From NCBI GenBank assembly GCA_031275285.1, contig JAISOY010000154.1, positions 1 through 53,963 on the forward strand: a stretch of 53,963 bases of DNA, given 5' to 3'. The stretch's first letter is position 1, and each line of letters opens with the position of its first letter. The translations under genes and the position numbers were made by a program. The notes beneath the pieces are model-generated. The model ran no database searches. It was not told the DNA's origin and was given only the letters and a program-made list of their open reading frames with translations. The DNA is from Bacteroidales bacterium (lineage in GTDB: Bacteria > Bacteroidota > Bacteroidia > Bacteroidales > UBA4181). Positions 16,973 to 27,103 of this stretch are shown piece after piece.

Positions 16973-17362
16973 ATGTATTACAAAAAAATCGAATCATACA
17001 TATCCCAGCTCGGATATACGATTACGTTCCAGGACGAAAAGGAAGGCATATTTTGTATTGAAAACGAGGCAGACGGTATAAAAAACCTGATCATCGGGGT
17101 AGCACCTCCCATCGTCGTAATGGAGCAGTTTATCTTTACTATGAAGAGCAATGATCAGGAGATCATGAAATCATTGCTTCAAAAAAACCGGGACATTGTA
17201 CATGGTGCCTTTGTCCTCGATGAAACGGGCACCAAAGTTATTTTCCGGTATACCATGCAGGTGGAAAGCCTGGATATTAATGAACTGGAAGGCGCCCTGA
17301 ATTCGCTGGGACTTTTACTGAGCGAATATTACGAACAGATCATCGAATTTAGCAGGAAGTAG
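16973..17362 (+). CDS. YbjN-like small protein
   Basis: A 129-residue cytosolic protein with alternating beta-strands and helices (YYKKIESYISQLGYTITFQD, FIFTMKSNDQEIMKSLLQKN, GAFVLDE). The pattern resembles YbjN/type III chaperone-like proteins. No catalytic motif is seen. It is the first gene after the strong divergent promoter and precedes pspA by 63 nt. A role as adaptor or chaperone in the membrane-stress gene set is inferred from position only. Confidence 0.65.
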   Translation: MYYKKIESYISQLGYTITFQDEKEGIFCIENEADGIKNLIIGVAPPIVVMEQFIFTMKSNDQEIMKSLLQKNRDIVHGAFVLDETGTKVIFRYTMQVESLDINELEGALNSLGLLLSEYYEQIIEFSRK

Positions 17363-17425
17363 AAAGTATAAAAGTTATAAAGTTGGAAAGTAAAGACAGA
17401 AGATTAAATTTTAAAATATAATACC

Positions 17426-18136
17426 ATGAATATTTTTAAGAGGCTTTTAAGGATCGGGCAGGCCGAAATCCATTCGGCAGTAGATAAAATGGAGGACCCC
17501 ATTAAAATGACCGAACAGGGGATCCGTGAAATGAAGGAAGACCTGGAAAAGACAGTAGAATCACTGGCTAAAGTAAAAGCAATGGCTATCCGGACCAAAA
17601 ACGAAAAGAACAAAAAAGTGGTCGAAGCGCAGGATTACGAAAACAAGGCCGTTTTATTGTTGTCCAAGGCGCAAAAAGGCGAACTGGATATGGTTCAGGC
17701 AGAAAAACTGGCACGTGAAGCGCTGGCCATTAAAGAACGTTTATTCAATGAATGTGCGGATCTGGGCGGGCAACAACAGACACACGAAAAAGCTGTGGAT
17801 GATATTCAGAAAAATGTGGACATCCTGAAATTCAACATCAATAAATGGGAAAATGAACTGAAAACACTCAGGGCCAGGGTAAAAGTAAGCCGTGCCACCA
17901 AAGAAGTCAACAAACAAATGGCCCAGATAGACAGCAACAGTACCATCAGTATGTTGGAGCGGATGAAAGAAAAGGTGGAAGAGGAAGAAGCACTGGCACA
18001 GGCTTATGGTGATCTTGCCAAAAATAACAAGTCTGTGGATGATGAAATCAACCATGCCATCGGCAGCGAAGCGGAAAAAGTAAACCAGGACCTGGATGAA
18101 ATTAAAAAGAAACTGGGCATTATCTCCGGTGTTTAG
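17426..18136 (+). CDS. pspA: PspA/IM30 (ESCRT-III-superfamily) membrane-remodelling protein
   Basis: A 236-residue, almost wholly helical, highly charged protein. The N-terminal amphipathic helix MNIFKRLLRIGQAEIHSAVD and following DKMEDPIKMTEQGIREMKED are typical of PspA/IM30. Long coiled-coil helices follow (about residues 25-190). PspA proteins polymerise on the inner face of the cytoplasmic membrane and stabilise or remodel it under stress; they belong to the same superfamily as eukaryotic ESCRT-III. Here it shares a strand with a flotillin and a giant AAA ATPase rather than with PspF or PspBC. That suggests a different control and disassembly machinery. Confidence 0.93.
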   Translation: MNIFKRLLRIGQAEIHSAVDKMEDPIKMTEQGIREMKEDLEKTVESLAKVKAMAIRTKNEKNKKVVEAQDYENKAVLLLSKAQKGELDMVQAEKLAREALAIKERLFNECADLGGQQQTHEKAVDDIQKNVDILKFNINKWENELKTLRARVKVSRATKEVNKQMAQIDSNSTISMLERMKEKVEEEEALAQAYGDLAKNNKSVDDEINHAIGSEAEKVNQDLDEIKKKLGIISGV

Positions 18137-18162
18137 TGCATCCGCATTTTGTAACTTTAACA

Positions 18163-18170
18163 TATTTTTG
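18163..18170 (+). promoter_or_regulatory. Possible internal -7 box after pspA
   Basis: TATTTTTG matches TAnnTTTG 72 nt before the membrane-protein start at 18242. It may allow separate expression of the downstream part. No properly spaced -33 element is seen. Confidence 0.35.
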
Positions 18171-18241
18171 TTCGTATCTAATTAAATGTTAATTTAGTAT
18201 TTCGAAAAGTCAAAGGGGTAATTTGTTACAACCATAATTTA

Positions 18242-18802
18242 ATGAATATGAATTCCAGAACATTGTGGACCATCATTATCAAAGTTTTAGGCATTGTACT
18301 GATTGTTCAGTTTATTCCTTATCTGGTACAATTCATCGCTGTATTACCTTTAAGTATAGCAAGACCTTTCTCTGAATTCATCCTGATGGCAGGCATATCT
18401 ACATTGACTATAGTCGTTTATCTATTCCTGCTATGGCTTTCTTTTTTTAAAACATCATGGATCATTGATCGGCTCAGGTTGGAAAAAGGAATGGAAAACC
18501 AGAAAATAGAGTTCCCAACGGATCGAAAAGTAATACTATCCATTGTAATTATGGTTACCGGAGGATTTATCCTGGTCAGAAGTATACCCGGCCTGCTCGG
18601 ATCGCTTTATCAATTTTCCCAGAATAGTAATGTACTTTTCCAACATAGAGTTTCTGCGAATGGAATCATTATCAAAGTCTCAGAAGCATTGATCGGTCTG
18701 TTATTGTTTGTGTACGGAACCCCCATAGGTAACTATATAGATAAAAAAACAAAAAATGAGATTACCGAAGAAGGAAACAACGTAGATACGAATCATGAAT
18801 AA
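18242..18802 (+). CDS. Four-helix membrane protein, unknown
   Basis: A 186-residue integral membrane protein with four hydrophobic segments at about residues 8-35, 45-70, 95-120 and 140-160, and a charged C-terminus (DKKTKNEITEEGNN). I do not recognise the family. It lies between pspA and the YqiJ-like gene on the same strand (105 and 27 nt gaps), so it is probably part of the same membrane-maintenance set. Confidence 0.7.
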   Translation: MNMNSRTLWTIIIKVLGIVLIVQFIPYLVQFIAVLPLSIARPFSEFILMAGISTLTIVVYLFLLWLSFFKTSWIIDRLRLEKGMENQKIEFPTDRKVILSIVIMVTGGFILVRSIPGLLGSLYQFSQNSNVLFQHRVSANGIIIKVSEALIGLLLFVYGTPIGNYIDKKTKNEITEEGNNVDTNHE

Positions 18803-18829
18803 TTTTATTTAACCATAGATATCGATTTT

Positions 18830-19522
18830 ATGACCGAAATCCTGCATACACTTTTTAATCCCTTACCTAATGCGGTCATGACCGTTTTAATGGGGGTAAT
18901 AGTTGTATATTGGTTGTTTGTGATGCTGGGCGGCGCAGGATTCGGCGATGTAGACCTGGGTATCGGTTTCGGCGATGTAGACGTAGATGCGGATGTGGAA
19001 ATCCCGGATGTAGATGCAACAGCAGATTCCGACAGTGATGTCCCGTTGGAAAAATCGGAAGGTGCCATGTCCCGATTCCTCAATTACCTGAATATCGGAA
19101 AGGTGCCGTTCATGCTGGTACTCTCCACATTCAAATTCCTTACCTGGATGTGTACCCTCATCACGACCCAGTTCATTGCCATGGAATCATGGGGAGCAAA
19201 GTCTTTACTGATCCTGGTACCTATGTTTGCTATAGGAATAGTATTCACCAGATATGCCACTAAACCAATGGTTCGATTTTTCAAAAAAATAGGATACCAG
19301 GGCGAAGAGGAAATAGATTTTCTCGGACGCTCGGGTAAAATGCTGTCCACGATCAAAGAACAGAAGATCGGGTGTGCCGAATTCATCATCGATCGTAATC
19401 CGATGAAATTAAATGTAGTCAGTCATACAGGAGAGGAGATCTCTTATGGCGATACCGTAATGGTGACTGATGAATCGGATGACAGGAAGATTTATTATGT
19501 CACTAAGGAAATAACACTTTAG
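18830..19522 (+). CDS. YqiJ/NfeD-like membrane protein with OB-fold domain (DUF1449-like)
   Basis: A 230-residue protein. It has an N-terminal membrane helix (about 15-38), then an acidic Asp/Gly-rich linker with near-repeats (GFGDVDLGIGFGDVDVDADV). Two more helices follow (about 90-140), then a C-terminal beta domain (about 160-230: IDFLGRSGKMLSTIKEQKIG, SYGDTVMVTDESD) typical of NfeD/YqiJ OB-folds. Such proteins are encoded next to flotillins (E. coli YqiJ-YqiK) and are thought to anchor or scaffold them. The flotillin gene lies just downstream here, matching that pairing. Confidence 0.8.
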   Translation: MTEILHTLFNPLPNAVMTVLMGVIVVYWLFVMLGGAGFGDVDLGIGFGDVDVDADVEIPDVDATADSDSDVPLEKSEGAMSRFLNYLNIGKVPFMLVLSTFKFLTWMCTLITTQFIAMESWGAKSLLILVPMFAIGIVFTRYATKPMVRFFKKIGYQGEEEIDFLGRSGKMLSTIKEQKIGCAEFIIDRNPMKLNVVSHTGEEISYGDTVMVTDESDDRKIYYVTKEITL

Positions 19523-19558
19523 TAGAGTGATAAGTGATCAACATTAGTCGTGAATAAT

Positions 19559-19777
19559 ATGGACAAGTTAGTTACTGTTTTTTCCGCTCCCCATCTGCAT
19601 GAGATCGGTATTCCTCAAAGCCTGCTCGAATCGGAAGGGATCAAATGTTTTATCAAAAACGAAATGATCGGAGCATTATACTCGGGTGTCATCGGCAACA
19701 TCCAGCTACAGGTTTCTGCGGATGATGCGCCAAAAGCCATTGAGATACTGGCCAATGGAGGATTCAGTTACGAATAA
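19559..19777 (+). CDS. DUF2007-type small signal-transducing protein
   Basis: A protein of about 72 residues with a ferredoxin-like pattern: KLVTVFSAPHLHEIGIPQSL, then LESEGIKCFIKNEM, then LQVSADDAPKAIEIL. This is the DUF2007 signature, a family annotated as putative signal-transducing and related to PII-like folds. I prefer the ATG at 19559; an in-frame GTG at 19550 would add three residues. It sits between the YqiJ-like and flotillin genes. Function unknown. Confidence 0.75.
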   Translation: MDKLVTVFSAPHLHEIGIPQSLLESEGIKCFIKNEMIGALYSGVIGNIQLQVSADDAPKAIEILANGGFSYE

Positions 19778-20052
19778 TGAATGGTAAATCATAAGATTGG
19801 GAACTCATCTGTTGTGGGGGTAGAGTATATGTAAAAAAGATTTTAGGGATATCATTTTGGCAGGGGTAGATAAATGGAAGGACGTAAGGTATCGTTTTCT
19901 CCAGGATGGGACAGCTTGTCCTTAAAATCGGGACGGGAAAACATTCCGTGGGAAAGAAATAGATTCCCGAGAAGAAAAATGTATCCGCAACATATTTAGT
20001 AAAGGAAAATTAATCACATAGTAAAAATCATAAATCAATAAACCAATAAAGT

Positions 20053-22143
20053 ATGGGAAACATCATTGTCATTTTTGCAGGGAGCTTCTTATTTATTATC
20101 CTTGTTTTTCTGGCCATACTGGCCTCATTCTACAAAAAGATCCCCCAGGGGAAATCGATTGTCCGGACCGGGGTCGGCGGAACAAAAATAGCATTCAACA
20201 AAGGGATGTATGTGATCCCCATTTTCCATAAGATGGAAATCATGGATATCTCCGTTAAAAAACTGGAGATCGACCGTGCAAACCATGACGGGTTGATCTG
20301 TAAAGACAACATACGTGCCGATATCAAGGTGGCATTCTTTATCCGGGTGAATAAATCGGCCAATGATGTGATCAATGTCGCCCAGACCATTGGTTGTGAA
20401 CGCGCCAGTGATGTGGCTACCCTTAAGAACCTGTTTGAAGCCAAGTTCTCCGAAGCATTGAAGACTGTAGGTAAAAAATTCGATTTCATTGAACTATACG
20501 AAGCACGCCGCGAGTTCCGGGATGAAATTATGAATATCATCGGTACCGACCTGAATGGTTATAACCTGGATGACTGTGCTATCGACTATCTGGAACAAAC
20601 CGACCTGAAATACATGAGCCCTGAAAATATCCTGGACTCGGAAGGTATCAAAAAAATTACGGAACTGACCGCAGCGCAGAACATAAAATCCAATCTTATT
20701 CGTCGTGATGAAGAAAAGACCATCAAAAAACAGGATGTAGAAGCCCGTGAAGCCATTCTCGAACTGGAAAGGCAATTAGCTGAAAAAGAAGAGAAGCAAA
20801 GACGTGAAATCGACAATGTGAAAGCCCGCGAAGAGGCCGAAATCATCAAGGTACGTGAAGAGGAACGGCTAAAATCACAGACTGTACGTATTTCCACTGA
20901 AGAAAGCCTGGCCATACAGGAAGAAAATAAGTTGCGCCAGATCATTATCGCCGAAAAGAACAAGGAACGGACGGAAGCCGTGGAAAAAGAACGCGTAGAA
21001 AAAGACCGTGCTTTGGAACAAACGGAACGTGAAAGAATCGTAACATTGGCCGAGATCGATAAAGAAAAGGTCATCGAAATAGAGAAAAAGAACATCCAGG
21101 ATGTAATCCGCGAAAGAGTAGAACTGGAAAAAGGCGTGGTAGAAGAAAAGCAGAATATGAAGGATATTGAGGCTTTCAGGGAAATAGACCGCCGGAAACA
21201 GGTAGGTATTACAGCAGCCAGCCAGGTCGCAGAAGAGCGATTGATAGGTACGGTGAAAGAAGCCGAAGCACAAAAGAAAGCTTCCGAAGAGAAAGCGGAA
21301 CAAATGCGGATCGATGCTGAAGCCAAAGCCAAACAATTGTTGATCGATGCCGAAGCACGCAAAGAAGCGTCTGTAAAACAGGCCGAAGCCCGGAAGATAC
21401 TCGCGGAAGCACAAGCCCGTGAAGAAGCGACCATGGGATTATCCGAAGCCGAAGTCATGCATGCCAAAGCGGAAGCAACTGAAAGACAAGGTCTGGTAGA
21501 TGCTACCATCATTGAAAAGAAAGCAAAAGCAGAAGCCACAGGTATCGAAGCAAAAGCCGATGCTAAAAAGAAAGAAGGACTGGCAGAAGCACAGGTGATC
21601 AAGGAAAAAGCACTGGCAGAAGCCGCCGGTATCGAAGAAAAGGCCGAAGCCATGAAAAAACTGGACGGTGTCGGAAAAGACCACGAAGAATATAAGTTAT
21701 TGCTCCAGAAAGAAAAAGAAGTGGAGCTGGCACAAATCCATGTACAGAAAGATATTGCGGAAGCACAGGCAGAAGTACTGGCAGAAGCCATGAAATCCGC
21801 GAAAATCGACATTGTTGGCGGCGAAACCATGTTCTTCGACAACATCATCAACCAGATTTCCAATGCCAAAGGATTTGACCGCCTGATCAATGAAAGCTCG
21901 AATGCCACACAGCTCAAAGATGCTTTACTGGGTGACGGCTCTGAAGGCAGCGATATATATGCCCGGATCAGGGGATTGGCTGAAAAACTCAATATTTCAT
22001 CCGAAGATATCAAGAACTTAAGCGTTGCAGGTTTGATCCTGAAAATGCAGCAAAACTCGGACGAAGAAGATCAGGGTATACTCAGCAACCTGATGGGATT
22101 GGCCAAAAATTTAGGTATTTCAGGTAAGAAGTTGCCTAAATAA
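20053..22143 (+). CDS. Flotillin-like SPFH/Band 7 protein
   Basis: A 696-residue membrane-scaffold protein. It begins with an N-terminal hydrophobic segment (residues 3-26), then an SPFH domain (about 30-200: VRTGVGGTKIAFNKGMYVIP, IRADIKVAFFIRVN). A very long coiled coil follows (about 205-570) with dense Ala-Glu-rich repeats (AEAKAKQLLIDAEARKEA). The C-terminal helical domain (about 590-690) is larger than in short flotillins. Flotillins organise fluid membrane microdomains on the cytoplasmic face. Its neighbours match the YqiJ-YqiK arrangement, plus PspA and the AAA ATPase. The 275-nt gap upstream shows no clear promoter. Confidence 0.92.
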   Translation: MGNIIVIFAGSFLFIILVFLAILASFYKKIPQGKSIVRTGVGGTKIAFNKGMYVIPIFHKMEIMDISVKKLEIDRANHDGLICKDNIRADIKVAFFIRVNKSANDVINVAQTIGCERASDVATLKNLFEAKFSEALKTVGKKFDFIELYEARREFRDEIMNIIGTDLNGYNLDDCAIDYLEQTDLKYMSPENILDSEGIKKITELTAAQNIKSNLIRRDEEKTIKKQDVEAREAILELERQLAEKEEKQRREIDNVKAREEAEIIKVREEERLKSQTVRISTEESLAIQEENKLRQIIIAEKNKERTEAVEKERVEKDRALEQTERERIVTLAEIDKEKVIEIEKKNIQDVIRERVELEKGVVEEKQNMKDIEAFREIDRRKQVGITAASQVAEERLIGTVKEAEAQKKASEEKAEQMRIDAEAKAKQLLIDAEARKEASVKQAEARKILAEAQAREEATMGLSEAEVMHAKAEATERQGLVDATIIEKKAKAEATGIEAKADAKKKEGLAEAQVIKEKALAEAAGIEEKAEAMKKLDGVGKDHEEYKLLLQKEKEVELAQIHVQKDIAEAQAEVLAEAMKSAKIDIVGGETMFFDNIINQISNAKGFDRLINESSNATQLKDALLGDGSEGSDIYARIRGLAEKLNISSEDIKNLSVAGLILKMQQNSDEEDQGILSNLMGLAKNLGISGKKLPK

Positions 22144-22152
22144 TTAAAATTT

Positions 22153-22186
22153 ACCCTGAAAGGAGCATAACTGTTCCCTTCAGGGT
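22153..22186 (+). terminator. Hairpin between flotillin and AAA ATPase genes
   Basis: ACCCTGAA (22153-22160) pairs with TTCAGGGT (22179-22186). An A/T-rich stretch follows but no strong T run. It may partly end transcription or adjust the dose of the ATPase. Confidence 0.45.
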
Positions 22187-22233
22187 CTTAAAATTTATTA
22201 AGCTGTTTTTGTTATTAGCAAGTTGACGAATAC

Positions 22234-25200
22234 ATGCAAGACATAAAAAATAAACAACCGGCTGACAATCTGGATGCCGGCACCTATGAAATCATCCGTA
22301 AGCGGCTTTTTACACAAAGGGATGAGCTGACCAAACGGTTGAACCTATTGAATGACGCCCGTAAGGAAGTGTTTCGTTCCATTGAGTTTACTTTACTGGC
22401 CAACCAGCGGATCACCACGGAAAACAACTGCGTAGCACGGGGGATCATGGCTTTCGGCAATCTCTGTATCTTCGGTTATAACGTACATTTCGGCCTGCGG
22501 TCGGATATCCAGTTAAGCGATGTATTCAGCATTTATCAGTTTGAAAATAACCAGTTCATACCACAGTCGCTGGACCTGATCAACGACAAGGCCTTTATCA
22601 ATGACTACCAGAACCTGTATAAATATTACCGGGATTCGATATTCTCCCGCTTCAGGAAAACTGAAAACTACCTGTATATGGTCTTCCAGACCAGTAAAAA
22701 TACGGGGGACCTGAAAGCATTCAAATGGCTGATCAAAGGTAATCAACTGATATACCAGGATGACAGAAGTATTCATGAGGTAAAAAAAGCACAGCAGCAT
22801 GAATGCCAATGGCAGAAAACGACCCTCGATGACCGCCGTTTAGGCGTCCACCCCCATATCTCCATTATGGATAAGGTATTTATCGAAGCGTTAGGTGGCG
22901 ATATTACCTTTAAAATAGAAGACAATACACAGAGTGGAAAAGGCGTATATGAAGAAAAGGTAGAAAATAAGGACCAGCAGATCGACGATGCCGAATATTA
23001 TTATGCCGACCTGGGAAATCTTATTTTACTGAGAATTAAACCCTATCAGGAGGAATTCCGGGCCTATGTGTTCAATACCAGGACAAAAGAGGTACTGAAT
23101 ATCCCTGCATTGAATGATGCCGGCGTACTTCTTCCCGATAATCACGGTATTATCTTTCCTAACGGTTATTATTTACAGAACGGGGAATACAAAATATTTG
23201 AAAATGAGCTGAACGGACTGGAATTTTTCCGTAAAGTAGCCTCTCCCAACGGAGAAGATTTTCTGTATATTTTTTACCAGAATGAACGGAATACCTACGT
23301 GGTCATGTCGTATAACATCATCCGGCAGCAGGTGGAAACCCCGATCATATGTAACGGGTTTACCCTGTTTGGTGACGGTACGCTCATCTATTTCCGCTCG
23401 GAAGCAGAGGCTACCCGGCATCATCAGGTGCAGATCTGGCAAACCCCTTATCAGGTCAGGCTAACGGAAAATCAGGAAAAAAAAGAAAACCAGCTGTACA
23501 AAATCGGGAATAAAGACATTGTAAAGGCAATGGCCGAATGCCAGGAAGTCATTCATCTGATCAATAAGGAAGATTCCTATGAAGACCTGTATGAAGATAT
23601 CGTAAAAAAATCCAATGATATCATCGATGCCTATTTCTGGGTATCGGATAAAGGAACGTTTGCTCTTTCCGAACCGTTGCGGCAGATCAGGGAAATAGCA
23701 GATACAGCCATTGACGAGTTCGAAAAGGTACAGGCCCAGAAAAAGCATGCTACCCAGATATTGTCTGCAACTGAAGAAAAGGTAGAGGCCTTGCTATCGG
23801 ATATCAAGCACGCCAAATCCAATACCTTGGAATCATTGGTCAAATCGTTGGCTGAAACCAGAAAGCTGCAAGGTGAGGTCATCGAGCTCCAACAGGTAAA
23901 ATACATCGATCTACCCAAAACCGAGGCCTTAAAGGAAGAACTCGGAACGACCAATACCCGCCTTTCTGAAAAGACGGTCGAGTTCCTTCTCAGGGATGAA
24001 GCCCTGGTGCCTTATGAGGAGAAAGTCAGGAATGAGAAAAAGCAGGTAGAACAGGTAAAAAAAGTCATCGATGCCAACAAAATTGACGAAAACTGTAAGC
24101 TGATCTCGTCCGAACTGGAATTACTGATCGATATCCTGAACAGCCTGAAGATCGAAGACGCCACACAGACAACACGGATTATCGAAAAGATCTCATTGAT
24201 TTTTTCTTCGCTCAACGAAGTACGGGCGCAACTCAAAAGGCAGACCGATGCATTAAAAAGCAGTGAAGCGGTAGCCGGATTCCATGCCCAACTGACATTG
24301 CTGGAGCAAACAGTGGTTAATTTCCTGGAACTCTCCTCTTCCCCTGAAAAATGCGATGAATATTTCTCCAAGATCAGTATCCAGGTAGAAGAACTGGAAA
24401 GCAAATATGCCGACTTCGATGATTTTATCATCAAAATATCGGATAAGCGCAATGAGATCACCAAGGCTTTTGACGGACGTAAAGCCCAGTTGATAGAACA
24501 GATCAACCGGCGTACTTCCTCATTGGAACAGATAGGGCTCAGGGTATTGAAAAATGTTGAAAATAAAGCCCAGTCATTCAAGACCCGGGAAGAGATACAG
24601 GCGTTTTTCTCCACCGACCTGATGATCGATAAGGTCAGGAAACTGGTGGAAGAGTTAAAAAGCCTGGGAGATGTATCAAAGGCCGAGAACCTCGAAAACA
24701 GCCTGAAAACATCATTGGAAGATGCATTACGTATACTCAGGGACCGCAATGAACTGTTTGCCGATGGAGAGCAGATCATCAGCCTGGGTAGTTACAAATT
24801 TTCCGTCAACCGCCAGCCACTCGATCTCACCATCGTAAGACGGGAGGATCGATTATTTTTCCATCTGATCGGAACCAGTTTCTACCATGAATTACCGGAT
24901 GAAGATATCAGCCATTACCGTGAATTCTGGGAACAGGAGGTTATTTCGGAAAACCGTGAAGTATACCGTGCCGAATACCTGGCTTTTGAAGCTTTCCTCG
25001 AGAAACAGCAGTCGAAAAACTTCGATCTGAAAGGCTATATCACCCGGAAAGTGGAGCAAAGCTATTCGGAATCATACATGAAAGGTGTACATGATTTCGA
25101 TGCCATGCGCATCTTTGAAGCGCTGGATCATGCCAGTCACCAATTAGGTGTTTTATCATACAGCCCCCAGTTGCGTGTTGCTGCGCAACTTTTCTGGAAC

Positions 25201-27087
25201 AACCTGGAAAAAGAGGAAAAAGATAAGCTGATCAAACTGATCACCTCTGCCGGTAAGGTATTAAAAGCTTTTCCGGATTCAGGCAATTATCAGTATGTCA
25301 TCAATCATATCAGTAGTTTATTTGCGGAATGGGACAACGGATTTGCTATAGATATTTCTGCCGATGAAGCAGCCAGGTATCTTTTCAGTGAGTTTTCCGG
25401 CTCCACTCTCTTTTCAAAAAGTGAACAGGCTGATCAGTTATATAAAGATTTTCTGCAATACTTAAAAAAGAACAAATTCCTACCGGATTTTGAAGCTGAT
25501 ATACATGATGTATCATTTGACCTGATCGAAAGGTTTTATCTGGTCCGCAACTGGCTGGCATCCTTTCTCGATATTTCTCCGGAACACGGCATTTACCGGA
25601 AGTATGCGGATGAAACCTCCTGTCTGCTTCTGTTCGAAGGAAAAGGATACCAGATACACAGCGGGCCGGACCAACTCATCATCCATGACCTGAAAGGCAA
25701 CCATCCTGTCATTGAAAACGGCGAATACAATCAGGATTACCATGATTTTATCCGGAAACTGACCCGGTTCAAAAACATCAGTGTGCCCTCTTTCAGTAAT
25801 TATACCCGGCTAAAGGAATCCATGATCGACCGGTTTCGGAAAGCGTTGAAGATTGATGAGTTGAAACCGCGGGTATTGACATCTTTCGTGCGAAATAAAC
25901 TGATCAATGAAGTATACCTTCCGCTGATCGGCGCTAATTTAGCGAAGCAATTAGGCGTAGCTGGCGAAAATAAGCGCACGGCGCGCATGGGAATGTTGTT
26001 GCTGGTATCACCTCCGGGTTATGGTAAAACAACTTTAATGGAATATCTGGCCAAAACCATGGGATTGACTTTTGTAAAGATAAATGGTCCCACCATCGGG
26101 CATTCCATTACATCGATCGACCCTGTCGAAGCGAAAACTTCAGGTGCACGAGAGGAATTGAAAAAAATCAACCTCTCCTTTGAAATGGCTGATAATGTGA
26201 TGTTGTATATCGATGATATCCAGCATTGTAATCCTGAGTTTTTGCAGAAATTCATTTCCCTTGCCGACGGACAACGAAAAATGGACGGTATCTTCGAAGG
26301 TGAAAGTAAAACCTATGACCTGCGTGGAAAGCGTTTCTGTGTCATCATGGCCGGAAACCCATATACCGAAAGCGGCGAAAAATTCAGGATTCCCGATATG
26401 CTGGCCAACCGCGCCGATGTATATAACCTTGGGGATGTCATCGGCGACTCCGAAAATTTATTCAAATTGAGCCTGCTGGAAAACTCGATCATTGAAAATC
26501 AATACCTGCAGAAGATCACCAATAAAAATTTCCCGGATTTTTATCAGTTGATGGAATATGTGGAAACAGGAAATGAAGCATTACTCAATCTGGAAGGTAA
26601 TCATACCCAGCAGGATGTGGATGATTTTATTGCTGTGGCAAAAAGTTGCCTGCAGGTAAGGGAGATCGTACTACAGGTAAACCAGAACTATATTGGCAGT
26701 GCCGCCATGCAGGATGCCTACCGTACCGAACCATCATTCAAATTGCAGGGCTCGTACCGCGACATGAATAAAATGGTTAGCCGGATCATCCCCCTGATGA
26801 ATCAGGAAGAGATCAACACGCTTATCCTGAATCATTATGAAAGCGAAGCTCAGACACTGACCTCAGATAGTGAGGCGAACCTGTTGAAATTAAAGGAAAT
26901 TGCAGGTTTGTTGACTCCAAAGGAAAGTGAACGTTGGGAAAGTATCAGGGAAATATTCCGGAAAAACAATAAGTTGTCCGGCATTGGGCAGGATAATCCG
27001 ATCGGACAGGTGGTAGCACAGCTGGCTCAATTCAACGAAGGATTGGATGGAATCAAAAACGTACTGAATTCAGAGAAAAAACGTTAA
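22234..27087 (+). CDS. Giant DUF3686 / AAA+ ATPase
   Basis: A 1617-residue cytosolic protein. The N-terminal ~450 residues (LDAGTYEIIRKRLFTQRDEL, RITTENNCVARGIMAFGN, IFGYNVHFGL) match the DUF3686 family, often labelled 'DNA repair ATPase' without solid proof. Residues about 480-850 form long coiled coils. A mixed domain follows (about 870-1240), then a classic AAA module: Walker A SPPGYGKTT with Lys1265, Walker B VMLYIDDIQH with Asp1327/Asp1328, and IMAGNPYTESGEKFRIPDML. In several phyla this family occurs with flotillins. Beside PspA it could act as a Vps4-like remodelling motor on PspA or flotillin polymers. That idea is inference. The gene ends at a strong terminator. Confidence 0.88.
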   Translation: MQDIKNKQPADNLDAGTYEIIRKRLFTQRDELTKRLNLLNDARKEVFRSIEFTLLANQRITTENNCVARGIMAFGNLCIFGYNVHFGLRSDIQLSDVFSIYQFENNQFIPQSLDLINDKAFINDYQNLYKYYRDSIFSRFRKTENYLYMVFQTSKNTGDLKAFKWLIKGNQLIYQDDRSIHEVKKAQQHECQWQKTTLDDRRLGVHPHISIMDKVFIEALGGDITFKIEDNTQSGKGVYEEKVENKDQQIDDAEYYYADLGNLILLRIKPYQEEFRAYVFNTRTKEVLNIPALNDAGVLLPDNHGIIFPNGYYLQNGEYKIFENELNGLEFFRKVASPNGEDFLYIFYQNERNTYVVMSYNIIRQQVETPIICNGFTLFGDGTLIYFRSEAEATRHHQVQIWQTPYQVRLTENQEKKENQLYKIGNKDIVKAMAECQEVIHLINKEDSYEDLYEDIVKKSNDIIDAYFWVSDKGTFALSEPLRQIREIADTAIDEFEKVQAQKKHATQILSATEEKVEALLSDIKHAKSNTLESLVKSLAETRKLQGEVIELQQVKYIDLPKTEALKEELGTTNTRLSEKTVEFLLRDEALVPYEEKVRNEKKQVEQVKKVIDANKIDENCKLISSELELLIDILNSLKIEDATQTTRIIEKISLIFSSLNEVRAQLKRQTDALKSSEAVAGFHAQLTLLEQTVVNFLELSSSPEKCDEYFSKISIQVEELESKYADFDDFIIKISDKRNEITKAFDGRKAQLIEQINRRTSSLEQIGLRVLKNVENKAQSFKTREEIQAFFSTDLMIDKVRKLVEELKSLGDVSKAENLENSLKTSLEDALRILRDRNELFADGEQIISLGSYKFSVNRQPLDLTIVRREDRLFFHLIGTSFYHELPDEDISHYREFWEQEVISENREVYRAEYLAFEAFLEKQQSKNFDLKGYITRKVEQSYSESYMKGVHDFDAMRIFEALDHASHQLGVLSYSPQLRVAAQLFWNNLEKEEKDKLIKLITSAGKVLKAFPDSGNYQYVINHISSLFAEWDNGFAIDISADEAARYLFSEFSGSTLFSKSEQADQLYKDFLQYLKKNKFLPDFEADIHDVSFDLIERFYLVRNWLASFLDISPEHGIYRKYADETSCLLLFEGKGYQIHSGPDQLIIHDLKGNHPVIENGEYNQDYHDFIRKLTRFKNISVPSFSNYTRLKESMIDRFRKALKIDELKPRVLTSFVRNKLINEVYLPLIGANLAKQLGVAGENKRTARMGMLLLVSPPGYGKTTLMEYLAKTMGLTFVKINGPTIGHSITSIDPVEAKTSGAREELKKINLSFEMADNVMLYIDDIQHCNPEFLQKFISLADGQRKMDGIFEGESKTYDLRGKRFCVIMAGNPYTESGEKFRIPDMLANRADVYNLGDVIGDSENLFKLSLLENSIIENQYLQKITNKNFPDFYQLMEYVETGNEALLNLEGNHTQQDVDDFIAVAKSCLQVREIVLQVNQNYIGSAAMQDAYRTEPSFKLQGSYRDMNKMVSRIIPLMNQEEINTLILNHYESEAQTLTSDSEANLLKLKEIAGLLTPKESERWESIREIFRKNNKLSGIGQDNPIGQVVAQLAQFNEGLDGIKNVLNSEKKR

Positions 27088-27103
27088 GTTTGAAAAAATC
27101 CAT

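Noticed and set aside
20586-22013. 475-residue minus-strand open frame opposite the flotillin gene
   Set aside because: It is a shadow of the Ala/Glu-rich coiled coil: its composition is Ser/Ala/Phe-rich, it matches no family, and the plus-strand frame is clearly flotillin.
24012-24779. 255-residue minus-strand frame opposite the AAA ATPase
   Set aside because: Same effect: a low-complexity Ser-rich translation of a coiled-coil-encoding region.
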